A stretch of DNA of 13,291 bases from Ectocarpus siliculosus (GCA_000310025.1 FN649017.1:1-13291); one strand, 5' to 3'; shown: positions 1 to 6,893, counted from the first letter of the stretch. Made by a program: numbers and translations. The notes: generated by a model from the letters alone, not told the origin.

Positions 1-261
1 GACAAGATATCTCGACAAACCGCTTTTGAGGAACACCACAGGGAAGTTGACAACAACCACCACATTATTTAGATGTATATCATTTGGAAACTTTCCATGC
101 TCTACTGATGGTGTTTACCAACACCCAACATAACAAGAAACAAGCTAACATGATACAACCTGAATGGTATGCCCTACCTACCATGCCCCAGGTATACCAT
201 TCTCATCTACTGCTGTATAAACATCCCTGATACGTTACCCCAAAGAAAGGATCAAAAACGA

Positions 262-277
262 TTTTTTTTTTTTTTTT
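262..277. repeat. Homopolymer T16
   Basis: Sixteen consecutive T, followed by AAAA. It could be the poly(A) tail of a minus-strand retroposed sequence, but nothing to its left is recognisable as such, so I treat it as a simple repeat. Confidence 0.9.
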
Positions 278-487
278 AAAACGGCGGGAAACACCTGCTG
301 TCCGTGAAATTCAAAAATCTGTAGATTTGAAAAACGAGTGATGTAGAGCTGATGATGTACTGCTGTAGATTTTGTTCCACCTTCCATGAATTTTACAATT
401 AAGGAAAAATAAAAACAATGTTATTCCTAATATGTCTCATAAACCAGCAAGCTGTCAATAGACACTGCGCCGTGTCCCCTGTGAAGG

Positions 488-585
488 TTACAATTTACAA
501 TACACGGCACAACGGAGGGCTTTTCTCCCCGATATTTTGTCGTTGACCCAGTAGAGAACTACAGGGGATGTATTGTAAAATGTAA
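488..585. repeat. Inverted repeat, 17-bp arms 16/17 identical
   Basis: Positions 488-504 and 569-585 are reverse complements with one mismatch and a 64-base spacer. A second short inverted pair, CCCCTGT at 476-482 and ACAGGGG at 561-567, lies beside it but is not nested in the same order. A third pair, GCCGTGT/ACACGGC, sits around 467-509. The arms are A/T-rich. No coding sequence lies between them and no target duplication is evident. It may be a small foldback element or a rearrangement remnant. Confidence 0.65.
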
Positions 586-802
586 GTTACCTATACAGAT
601 GTTTTTGTACTTAGCACCAGCTGGCATCACTGGTATAAATCATCAGTGTATAGACTTAAAAAGACTCGAAATAAGTCCAGTACCCAGCCGGTTTCCCTCC
701 ACTCACTGAAAAGACTCCACCACAACATCCCGTTCGACTGTGGGTATATATCTCGAATGGGTAGTCTTTCTGTGTGTGTTTTTATTATTCCTTAATATTA
801 CA

Positions 803-910
803 AAAGGACACAAAGAGGCGTAAGCATACCACACGTCGATTTTGGGTTGAGAGATACAAAGGACACAAAGAGGCGTAAGCATACCACACGTCGATTTTGG
901 GTTGAGAGAT
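803..910. repeat. Exact tandem duplication, period 55
   Basis: Bases 803-855 recur without a mismatch at 858-910, two bases apart, giving a 55-base period. Absence of divergence over 53 bases points to a recent duplication or active tandem-repeat variation. The period is not a multiple of three, and the overlapping minus-strand ORF (703-987) looks like a by-product, so there is no case for a coding repeat. Confidence 0.95.
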
Positions 911-1048
911 GAAGTTCGACATGCTGTTTTCTGGAGACAATACACTGCTGCCTTCCTCTTGGACAACGAAACTTGCAGATCAGGCAAGCGGTGCTGTAGT
1001 TTTACTCACCACTGTGAACGTCGTCAGTGACGCCAGCGAGGGCCATAC

Positions 1049-1153
1049 GGGAGCTGGGGAGAGAGGCTCCCATTTTATGGTTAGGGGTCCAGTTGGGGAA
1101 TTAAACTATTTTCGCGCGAAGCGCGAAAAAAATATGAGGAGGCATGTTTCCTC
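1049..1153. repeat. Three consecutive hairpins, central one strong
   Basis: The central hairpin (1109-1129) has exact 9-bp arms, TTTTCGCGC and GCGCGAAAA, around a 3-base GAA loop. It is flanked by a 6-bp hairpin (GGGAGC 1049-1054 with GCTCCC 1066-1071) and a 5-bp one (GAGGA 1136-1140 with TCCTC 1149-1153). The outer two could be chance. The central stem is less likely to be chance because of its short loop. Possible readings are a transposon end structure or a terminator-like fold. No CTRR-type Helitron end lies at the expected distance. Confidence 0.6.
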
Positions 1154-1199
1154 AATCCGGTCGAAAATGAAAAAGGACAGACGCGAGGGAGAATGACGT

Positions 1200-1570
1200 T
1201 TACTCGTCGAGATGATGCTCGTTTTCCGTACGGATTTTTGCGTTACACTCCCTGATGTGTGTGGCTTTCCGTGATTGCGTTGGAGTTCGCTCAAATAATG
1301 AAAAATACAACAATAAAATTCGTTGTAACGTAGATAGTATGGGGCACTACGAAACCGCAGTAGGTCGCCGGAAGCAACAACGATTGACTCAATATGCAAC
1401 GTAAACTGCGAGCCGAAGACACACTACGTCCTGCAGTAGTCCCTACGGCGAAGCGTCTAGGTGTGAATTTGAATCGGTGAACTAGGGCTGGCGAAAAATG
1501 CTTCCGCGTTGATCTATATTCACATTAAGCACAGAAAGAAAAGTATGAGAAGCGCAACGGCCGCTCGAAT
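1200..1570. other. Intergenic, nothing recognised
   Basis: Short overlapping ORFs only, none with recognisable motifs or convincing composition. No repeat or RNA gene is evident on reading. Confidence 0.5.
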
Positions 1571-1571
1571 G

Positions 1572-1664
1572 TTTCCGTGCGTGTCAGTTGGTAGAATACA
1601 GAGCCCTGATGATGGCATATAATACCCCCCGGTACAGGTTCGAGTTCACGACCGACCATGGAAA
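1572..1664 (+). repeat. tRNA-like A-box/B-box sequence, possible SINE head
   Basis: A D-arm-like segment (GTGT 1581-1584, CAGTTGGTAGA, then ATAC) can form a 4-bp stem with one G-U pair. A B-box-like GGTTCGAGTTC lies at 1637-1647. TTTCCGT (1572-1578) can pair with ATGGAAA (1658-1664) as an acceptor-like stem. The T-stem and anticodon stem do not pair, and seven extra bases follow the T-arm, so this is not a functional tRNA gene. A tRNA-derived SINE head with an A-rich run at about 1808-1818 as a possible tail is one reading; chance is another. Confidence 0.2.
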
Positions 1665-1989
1665 GTGACGGCTGAACTCTTGTCGCGTCCAAAAGTGAAG
1701 TAGTAAATGGTGAAGGAAGGTGAAAAAAAGCACACGAAAGCTCCTTCCTCCTTTTTCATGACCCCGGCTGATGATGATGCGTCCAGAATAAAGCATACCG
1801 GGACGTGAAAAAAAAAACTCAATTCCAGAATAAATGGGACAACGGACACAAACAAACACACGCACGTTCAAGAGAAGAAACAAAATAAGCACAAACTCGC
1901 ATACTCTGAGAAACAACGTTCTTCACACGCAGCAAATTCTTGCCTACAAACAGCAGAGGAGTTTCTCTTGTCACATCCGAATCTACACG

Positions 1990-2013
1990 ATGACTACAAA
2001 CAAACCCAACGAG
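1990..2013 (+). other. Candidate first coding exon with splice donor
   Basis: An ATG at 1990 opens eight codons (MTTNKPNE) ending exactly at GAG followed by GTACGT, a good eukaryotic 5' splice site. A pyrimidine-rich tract and AG acceptors follow in 2060-2116, so a short intron is possible. The peptide is too short to identify, and no downstream exon is convincing because the following DNA is C-run low-complexity. This is a weak gene-start hypothesis only. Confidence 0.2.
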
Positions 2014-2063
2014 GTACGTTTTTATCTTGCTTCGTCTTTCGCGGCTGCTTGCCACCACCGTTG

Positions 2064-2216
2064 CCCCTCCCCTCCCCCCCCATCAGCATCACCACCAACG
2101 CTCCAGCAGCTGGCGCAGCATGGACGGCGGTGGCAACAACCCCCCCCCCACCCCCTGACTCAGCCCCCCCTCCGCCATCATCCCGCCCCCCGCTCCCCCC
2201 CCTGCTCCCTCCCCCC
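2064..2216. repeat. C-run tract (G-runs on minus strand), low complexity
   Basis: At least eight runs of four or more C occur here, including C10 at 2140-2149, C7 at 2164-2170 and C8 at 2195-2202. The minus strand is therefore rich in G-runs and should be able to form G-quadruplexes. The tract creates overlapping proline-rich ORFs on the plus strand (to 2538 and 2585) and a glycine-rich ORF on the minus strand. None shows a recognisable domain. I read these as composition artefacts, though a proline-rich exon of a real gene cannot be excluded. Confidence 0.7.
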
Positions 2217-2599
2217 GCAATGCCCGCCTTCCAGAAGATTGCGACGCCCAAAAGAACAGAAGAAGACCAGGCTGCAGCCCTCCAACCGAGCCCTCGAACG
2301 CAGCCCCGCCCCCGTTTTGTTAAGGATCGAAACGGAGAGCGGTTTTTCCGCTGGAGTCCTCCCATGTTGTTCCCCTGCCACCAGCAGCGCCAGGTCGTCT
2401 CTGAAGTTGCGCTTCTTCTCCTCCCTGGTGTGGACCCTCGATTCTGGCATTCTTTCGCTCATCCTTGCCGTGAATCGCTCCGAGGAAAGCATGGGCTTGG
2501 AGAAACCACTAGGTGCGACAACGGCGTTCGGCCGCTAACATCACTGCTTTCGTCCACACGAACACACAACGCCTCGTCATCGTAGAAACTCCATGCCCC

Positions 2600-3176
2600 C
2601 CCGACCTCTCCCTCCCATGAGCTCCTGGAGCGCCAACTTCTCTCGCCCGTGCCTACTTAGTCGATGGCGGCCGGCCACGCCGGGGGAACGGAGCAACTCG
2701 ACTCTCAGTCCGCCGTGGTCCGCTGGATCAGCTTCCCAAGATACATACTTGTTGTAGTGTCCTCCCGGCGCCGCGGGCAAGCCACGGTTCTTGACCATCA
2801 TCCTCAGGTTTCACCGGAGGTTGAACTCCAGCAACATCGAGTGCGCTAGTGGTGGAGATGCACTGAAGCAGGCCAGCAGGGTCCGCGGTGATAGCCCTGT
2901 TGTAAGAAGTGGACAGCGGTTGGGACGCGACAAGAGGGGTGGCAACCGTGAATTTACAACCTTCTAACATCCTTACTGGTGCAACTGACGGAGATGCCTT
3001 CCGTGGGCACAGGCCCTACCAAGGGATGCAATTTGAAAACCTGAAGAAGAGCAAATGAAAGGCCGAGAAACATCAACACAAACGCTATCACAAAAAGCTA
3101 AAAAAATCATGGTCCCAGATAGCAGCCAGACGCCGCAGGCGACTTGTCGGACAAGGGTTACAGGGGCTTCGCATTA
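2600..3176. other. Spacer, nothing recognised
   Basis: Only short ORFs in several frames, without motifs or a consistent frame. The stretch has more balanced composition than the flanks and could include exons of an unrecognised gene, but I can point to no domain, splice pair or repeat that supports this. Confidence 0.4.
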
Positions 3177-3236
3177 TCGGGGTCCCAACCTGAAATGCTA
3201 CGTCAGTGACGGACATCATTGAGTTTCGACACGGCA

Positions 3237-3617
3237 ATGCAGACATGCTCAGATGTATGTGCTGATCTTAGGGCTGTGTTGTTGAAGGCTTCAACTGCGT
3301 TCGAAAAGCCTGCGAAGCGGAATCATCTTTCGAAACAGCGCTCGTCGTCACAAACACAGCCCCCTGAAGTGCGGGTCTACTGCTCTAGTCTATTACAGCA
3401 GCAGCAGCAGCAGCAGCAGCAGCTCATGCCACAGAATGTATGGCTGTTCCTTGGGCTTGTGGTCGCGACTACAGTGCCGCAGTCAGTGTCAAACGTTTTC
3501 GTTTACGGACGATTTGGTACAGCAGGTATGTATGCTACAGTAAGTTCTTCGATACCCCATACATACCCCAGCGACAGACCTGTGGGCGCGCCAACACCTA
3601 CGTCGCTACAGAGTTAA
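3237..3617 (+). CDS. Hypothetical protein with Q9 run, inside TIR unit
   Basis: This ATG-initiated ORF encodes about 126 residues and lies wholly between the inverted repeats. The N-terminal third is mixed polar sequence. A run of nine glutamines is encoded by pure CAG codons (3396-3422). A hydrophobic stretch (VWLFLGLVVATTV) follows and could be a membrane or buried segment. No family is recognised. A strong splice donor, CAG followed by GTATGT, breaks the ORF at 3525/3526, and a good acceptor with upstream CTAAC and a pyrimidine tract sits at 3895. Splicing these would give a short tail ending at a TGA near 3925. It could be a real small gene, or a fortuitous ORF opened by the CAG repeat. 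Confidence 0.25.
   Translation: MQTCSDVCADLRAVLLKASTAFEKPAKRNHLSKQRSSSQTQPPEVRVYCSSLLQQQQQQQQQLMPQNVWLFLGLVVATTVPQSVSNVFVYGRFGTAGMYATVSSSIPHTYPSDRPVGAPTPTSLQS
3396..3422 (+). repeat. (CAG)9 microsatellite
   Basis: Nine uninterrupted CAG units. In the surrounding ORF they are read as glutamine. Purity suggests recent expansion or length polymorphism. Confidence 0.95.
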
Positions 3618-3865
3618 CATGGTCCTTAATTGATATTGTAGCATCTCAGGTTGGGACCCCGACGCCGAAAAAGGTATCTACAGCATTCAGACAGCAGTAC
3701 GCTGTAGTCGACAAACATTCATTTTGGTGAAGTGCGGGACAAGGGGGGTGATGCCGCCTGCTGTAGTCGAATTGTAGTGTGTGGGCGTGTAGTTCAGTTG
3801 TGAGCACGCAAACGTGCTGCAGGGATTGTAGGTGTACCTCCTCGGGCTTGTGTACCCTTTTCTTG

Positions 3866-3895
3866 CTAACTAATAGTGTGCGTGTTCTTCTTTAG
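3866..3895 (+). other. Candidate 3' splice site with branch point
   Basis: GCTAAC at 3865-3870 resembles a branch-point signal. It is followed by a pyrimidine-rich TTCTTCTTTAG ending at 3895, with no AG in between other than the one in TAATAG. Spacing of about 25 bases is normal for a spliceosomal acceptor. The partner donor could be CAG/GTATGT at 3526, giving a 370-base intron, but no transcript evidence is available. Confidence 0.3.
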
Positions 3896-3972
3896 ATCTT
3901 CTGATGGCTTTAGCATTTTTGTGACCACGGGCCGAGTCTTTGCTAGATTTTGGGATTAGCAACTGACACGAG

Positions 3973-4024
3973 TTTAATGTGAAGAAAAACAACAACAACA
4001 ACAAACAACAACAACAACAACAAA
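3973..4024 (+). repeat. 13-bp motif plus (AAC)n tract, copy 1
   Basis: TTTAATGTGAAGA (3973-3985) leads directly into an imperfect (AAC)n tract. The identical 13-mer leads into a GTT/AAC tract on the opposite strand at 9194-9230. Same motif, same side of the same microsatellite, opposite orientation, 5.2 kb apart: this suggests a dispersed element end with a simple-repeat tail or head, not two random microsatellites. The sequences beyond the tracts do not match each other by eye. Confidence 0.7.
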
Positions 4025-4202
4025 GAAAGGTGCACCTTTGGCTCGAAGGAAGGCCTCCCCGAGGCGGCGTAACCAACGCGTCCAAACTCCGCACAGAGAC
4101 CTCAAACCATCAACTCCTACAATTCCTCCACCTTCACAACACTCATCATGCTGAAAAAGACCCCTCACCAGTGTAGTATACCACTTGACACGCTGCTCCA
4201 CT

Positions 4203-4468
4203 CCCGGCGCCGGGTTTATGGTTAGCGGTTTATTTTATTGGTGCAAGCCAATCAGAGGGCTCCATTCACCTCATTTAGAACCAACGTTTTATTAGTGCAA
4301 GCCAATCAGAGCCCAGGATTCGTTATTAGTGCAAACACAGACCATTCCAACCCACACCATCCCACGCCGTGGGCGGGATTGATTGAGCTATCATCCTGGC
4401 GGCGTGGCGATGTAGTACGCCATTGGCAAGCACAAGGATTACCTTCCCGACTGCAGGGGCGAACGAAG
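4203..4468 (+). promoter_or_regulatory. CCAAT-rich promoter-like block
   Basis: ATTGGTGCAAGCCAATCAGAG (4237-4257) recurs at 4291-4311 with one change. A shorter third copy starts at 4325 (ATTAGTGCAAAC). The first copy carries CCAAT on both strands (4237-4241 and 4248-4252), the second on the plus strand (4302-4306), and another ATTGG is at 4422-4426. GGGCGGG (about 4369-4375) is a GC-box-like motif, and CCCGGCGCCGGG at 4203-4214 is a perfect palindrome. CCAATCAG is the classical NF-Y type site. The block ends at an ATG (4469) with a splice donor just after it, so it reads as a polymerase II promoter for a plus-strand gene. Confidence 0.45.
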
Positions 4469-4500
4469 ATGGCCTTCGCGACTGCTGCAGCAGAGTTAAG
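4469..4500 (+). CDS. Candidate first coding exon, gene interrupted downstream
   Basis: The ATG at 4469 in context GAACGAAGATGG begins 32 coding bases (MAFATAAAELR) that end at AAG followed by GTGAGA, a strong 5' splice site. It lies immediately downstream of the CCAAT-rich block. The peptide is small, Ala-rich and unassignable; it could begin an organelle-targeting or signal sequence. No second exon is found in the window. The copia-derived sequence starts within about 120-500 bases downstream, so the gene may have been split by it, may carry it in a long first intron, or may not exist. Confidence 0.3.
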
Positions 4501-4618
4501 GTGAGATTGTGCTTCCTGATCGGAAATAAGCGAGCTGGTTTGCGTGCACGAAGGCCGGGGGATACGCCTGTACGTCTGTCTCTGCTGTGTGTTGCCTTGA
4601 GGCTACGGCAGCAGTCTA

Positions 4619-4991
4619 TGTTATGGAAATGTTAGCACATAGCCAGTATTAGTCAATGTTCAGTAGCACTGCTCTTGTATATTGTAGATCTCATATGTGT
4701 CGGTTCGAATGTCGGTTCGAATGTAACGTACATATGTGTATGCGGAGGAAATACTCTCGCAGTATTCTCTGCGTGGTGCTTGGTAGCCGAGTAGCTCACT
4801 CTTCGTGTGATCCTTCCGGATTGTGTTGGCCATCTAAGCGCCAGTGTTCCAATATCTCTACATCTTCGTCACTCCGTGGAAGGACTCTCGTCTTCCAGGC
4901 TACCCTCTAGCACGTGTCATCACCTCGACTAACGTCGAAGACACAGCCTCCACCCCACGTGCCAGGGTATTACACAATATCCATAATAACA
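4619..4991 (+). repeat. Possible 5' LTR of the copia element
   Basis: The segment begins TGTTA and ends TAACA, the short inverted ends usual for copia LTRs; an alternative start is a second TGTTA at 4630. A TATA-like TTGTATATTG lies near 4675. Directly after 4991 comes GGTTTTGAGCC, which resembles, imperfectly, the initiator-tRNA-Met primer site TGGTATCAGAGCC. A 12-bp tandem duplication (GTCGGTTCGAAT) lies at 4699-4722. No second LTR copy is found in the window, so these ends cannot be verified. The ends are short enough to arise by chance. Confidence 0.3.
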
Positions 4992-5350
4992 GGTTTTGAG
5001 CCACGACTGCTGTGTGTGTCTGGAGGCCTGCGGCGACTGCGTCTTCTGCTGGTGTCGAGCACTGTGGAGAACACACACATCTTCCAGCTTGGGTATTCTC
5101 CGCGGGGAGCTACCGTCGGAGTCTACTTTCTGCTGGAGGTCACACTGAGTCAACCCGCTTGCTTATTGGGCCCGGACTGATCACCTGGGTTCTTGGCTGC
5201 ACATTTTGGTACGATACTGTGTAAAGCATTCGGGGGCATAATTTCTAGGCGTTGACTTCGGTCGGCGAATAGAGTTGTGCAGGTAGTTGGTTCTGCGTGC
5301 GGAGTGCCGTCCTCGGTGTTCTGTGTGTTCCTGACTGACTGCCACTTTCG

Positions 5351-5601
5351 CCTGCGCGTGGTCCTTCGCGAGGCGTATAGTCTGTCCAAGATACCTCCCA
5401 CGTGCTGAGTTGCCAAGCTTGGTAGCGTGTGCAGGCTGAGGATACGACTGCTAGCTGGTAGCCGACTGCTGCTACAGCTACACCCACGTGATCCGCTCAC
5501 GTAAATTACCTGCGCGTTGTGCTATACGCGAGGTACGTCTGTCCAAGATATCTTACGCGTACTGTGTGTATACCGGTGCGAGTGTAGGTTGAGGATCTGA
5601 C
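5351..5601 (+). repeat. Degenerate direct repeats in copia leader
   Basis: Segments 5351-5448 and 5509-5601 are related copies about 158 bases apart. Both run CCTGCGCGT, then CGCGAGG, then TCTGTCCAAGATA (exact 13-mer), then AGGYTGAGGAT near the end, with scattered differences and small gaps between. They lie in the untranslated stretch between the possible LTR and gag. Duplicated leader segments can carry enhancer or packaging functions in retroelements; here that is inference only. Confidence 0.6.
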
Positions 5602-5786
5602 CAGGCCTGTTTGCATCCGTGCAGCAGCCACAAGTCTGCGCCGAAAGACGCGTAGCAAGTCTAAGCAGTACATCTGACCCGTGTGCCTGCAGGACGAGGC
5701 CGGAGTTGGCAACTTCGTCGCCGCAACACCGCAGCCTAGCCACCTGCGGTAGGTCATAGCTGTGCTCGTAGTAGCGCAGTAGTCCG

Positions 5787-5810
5787 AGCGGAAGCTACAT
5801 CGCTTCCGCT
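5787..5810 (+). other. Leader hairpin upstream of gag
   Basis: AGCGGAAGC (5787-5795) and GCTTCCGCT (5802-5810) form an exact 9-bp stem with a 6-base loop, 162 bases upstream of the gag ATG. A position in the transcript leader is where packaging or dimerisation structures sit in LTR elements. About one stem of this length with a short loop is expected by chance in a window of this size, so function is unproven. Confidence 0.4.
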
Positions 5811-5971
5811 GGAAGTGGGTTGTACGCTACGAAGCTGCGACCTGCACCAAGCCTACCTCAGTGTAGCATAGCACCGTTTTGTTCTGGCGCGTCGAACCTT
5901 CGCAGGTAATCGAGGCGTCTTACGTGTGCTGAAAACCGTATAACGCTCGGCGTGTGACCCTGGTTTCAGTG

Positions 5972-6620
5972 ATGGCGGAATCCTCGAGCTCCGGGCTCCA
6001 CCGCATGCTGGACTCCATCGGGAAATGCGCGGGACATTCGGGTTTTCGCGAGTGGAAGATCAAGCTTCGACAAGCAATCATCCTCCACGCGCCGGAGCTT
6101 CTCCCCGTCCTCAACGGAAACGCACGTCCTTCGGCGACCGCGGCGAACGCGCAGGATGTGGCCGCGTGGGACAAGGCCAACGGTCGCCTGTTTTCCCTCC
6201 TCTTTTTCGTGACCTCCGGGTCTGCGCAGCTCACCGTCCGCACTCACGAAGGGGCGGCGGATAGTGACATGGGGGATGGGACAGCGGCCTGGCGAGCCCT
6301 CAACGAGCGTTTCGATGCTCAAACCCAGGAAGCTCGGCGTGCGTGTCACAACGAGCTGTTCAACCTGCGACACCTTGCGGGCGGTGACCCCATTGATTTC
6401 TTCACAAAGGGGTGGGATCTCAAGCTTCGCCTTAAGGTGCTGGGAGAGGAAGTTTCGGACCCAGTCTACCTGGACATCATGCTCTCAGGCCTGACCAAGG
6501 CCCCGGAGTTCAAGTTCATCAGGGAGATGCACTACCGTGACAATTTTACTTCAGTAGACAGTCTCCAGGCGACGGCTAACCGTTTTTTTGTGGATCAGCA
6601 GTCGCGCAATGCGTCGGGCC
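5972..6620 (+). pseudogene. gag: Copia gag, truncated (UBN2-type)
   Basis: The first ATG of the frame (5972) starts MAESSSSGLHRMLDS; a GTG-initiated extension upstream is not needed. About 215 codons match the copia-type gag (UBN2/Retrotran_gag) domain: an N-terminal FREWKIKLRQAI segment, LFSLLFFVTSGSAQ, AWRALNERFD, and a C-terminal DPVYLDIMLSGLTKAPEF with the NRFF segment near residue 210. Gag forms the virus-like particle of the retrotransposon. The family normally continues to a CCHC zinc knuckle, which is missing. After about QQSRNASG the frame runs to a stop at 6670 through sequence that belongs to RT in another frame, so the last 15-20 residues are out-of-frame read-through across the deletion junction. 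Confidence 0.8.
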
Positions 6621-6624
6621 CCGT

Positions 6625-6876
6625 GGTCGCGTATCTCCTATGCATTTACCGCGAAAGGGGAGTTCCCTGACGTTGCCCATAGGGACGGCTCCTTTGGTTT
6701 CACGGAATATGCGTACGCTATGGGGGCATCCCAACCGGATGTTCCACGAACGATCCAAGAGGCAAGGGCCATGCCGGACGGAGCGCAGTGGAACGCAGCT
6801 GCAGAACGCGAGATCGCGCGTCTCAAGGAACGTCAAGTGTACAAGCTCGTCCCGCGCAAGGCAGTTCCCCCAGGGA
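6625..6876 (+). pseudogene. Copia RT N-terminal fragment, separate frame
   Basis: In the frame beginning near 6588, sequence from about 6636 reads like the region just before copia reverse transcriptase: a short linker, then TIQEARAMPDGAQWNAAAER, which corresponds to the usual 'A..SPDAEQWK.A...E' entry to the RVT_2 domain, then IARLKERQVYKLVPR. The frame is lost at the 17-bp duplication starting at 6860, and the same domain resumes in the next frame. Its upstream end is the deletion junction with gag, in a different frame, so no fused gag-RT product is encoded directly. Confidence 0.7.
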
Positions 6877-6893
6877 GGCAGTTCCCCCAGGGA
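6860..6893 (+). repeat. 17-bp tandem duplication causing frameshift
   Basis: GGCAGTTCCCCCAGGGA occurs at 6860-6876 and again, identically, at 6877-6893. Seventeen is not a multiple of three. The RT-like frame before it (frame of 6588) and after it (frame of 6788) differ by exactly this shift, so the duplication itself accounts for the break. Identity of the copies implies a recent event. Confidence 0.95.

Larger units (their letters stand above)
1..700. other. AT-rich intergenic stretch, no gene seen
   Basis: No ORF of convincing length or composition is present on either strand. The stretch holds a T16 run (262-277), small hairpins (110-125 with 6-bp arms; 162-202 with exact 9-bp arms) and the inverted repeat listed separately. 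It looks like non-coding spacer or decayed repeat DNA. Exons of an unrecognised gene cannot be excluded, because short exons leave little signal. Confidence 0.6.
3177..3662. mobile_element. TIR-bounded unit of 486 bp (MITE-like)
   Basis: Positions 3177-3201 and 3638-3662 are inverted copies matching at 24 of 25 bases; the ends read TCGGGGTCCCAACC inward. Homology stops sharply on both inner and outer sides, as expected for terminal inverted repeats. I find no obvious target-site duplication next to the ends, so the superfamily is unassigned. No transposase is encoded, so if mobile it would be non-autonomous. It encloses a polyQ ORF and a (CAG)9 tract. An alternative is two unrelated copies of a short dispersed repeat in opposite orientation. 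Confidence 0.6.

Noticed and set aside
1968-2585. Long plus-strand proline-rich ORFs (234 and 205 codons) as genes
   Set aside because: Both span a C-run tract that opens all three plus frames and a minus glycine-rich frame. No domain is recognisable and there is no basis to choose a frame.
1022-3213. Shared 11-mer CGTCAGTGACG near 1022 and 3202 as a regulatory repeat
   Set aside because: About twenty chance 11-mer matches are expected in a window of this length and the flanks do not align.
4699-4800. Two GGTTCGAAT B-box-like motifs and a TAGCCGAGTAG A-box-like motif, suggesting a tRNA gene
   Set aside because: The B-box-like motifs lie upstream of the A-box-like one, the wrong order. They arise from a 12-bp tandem duplication and no cloverleaf can be drawn.
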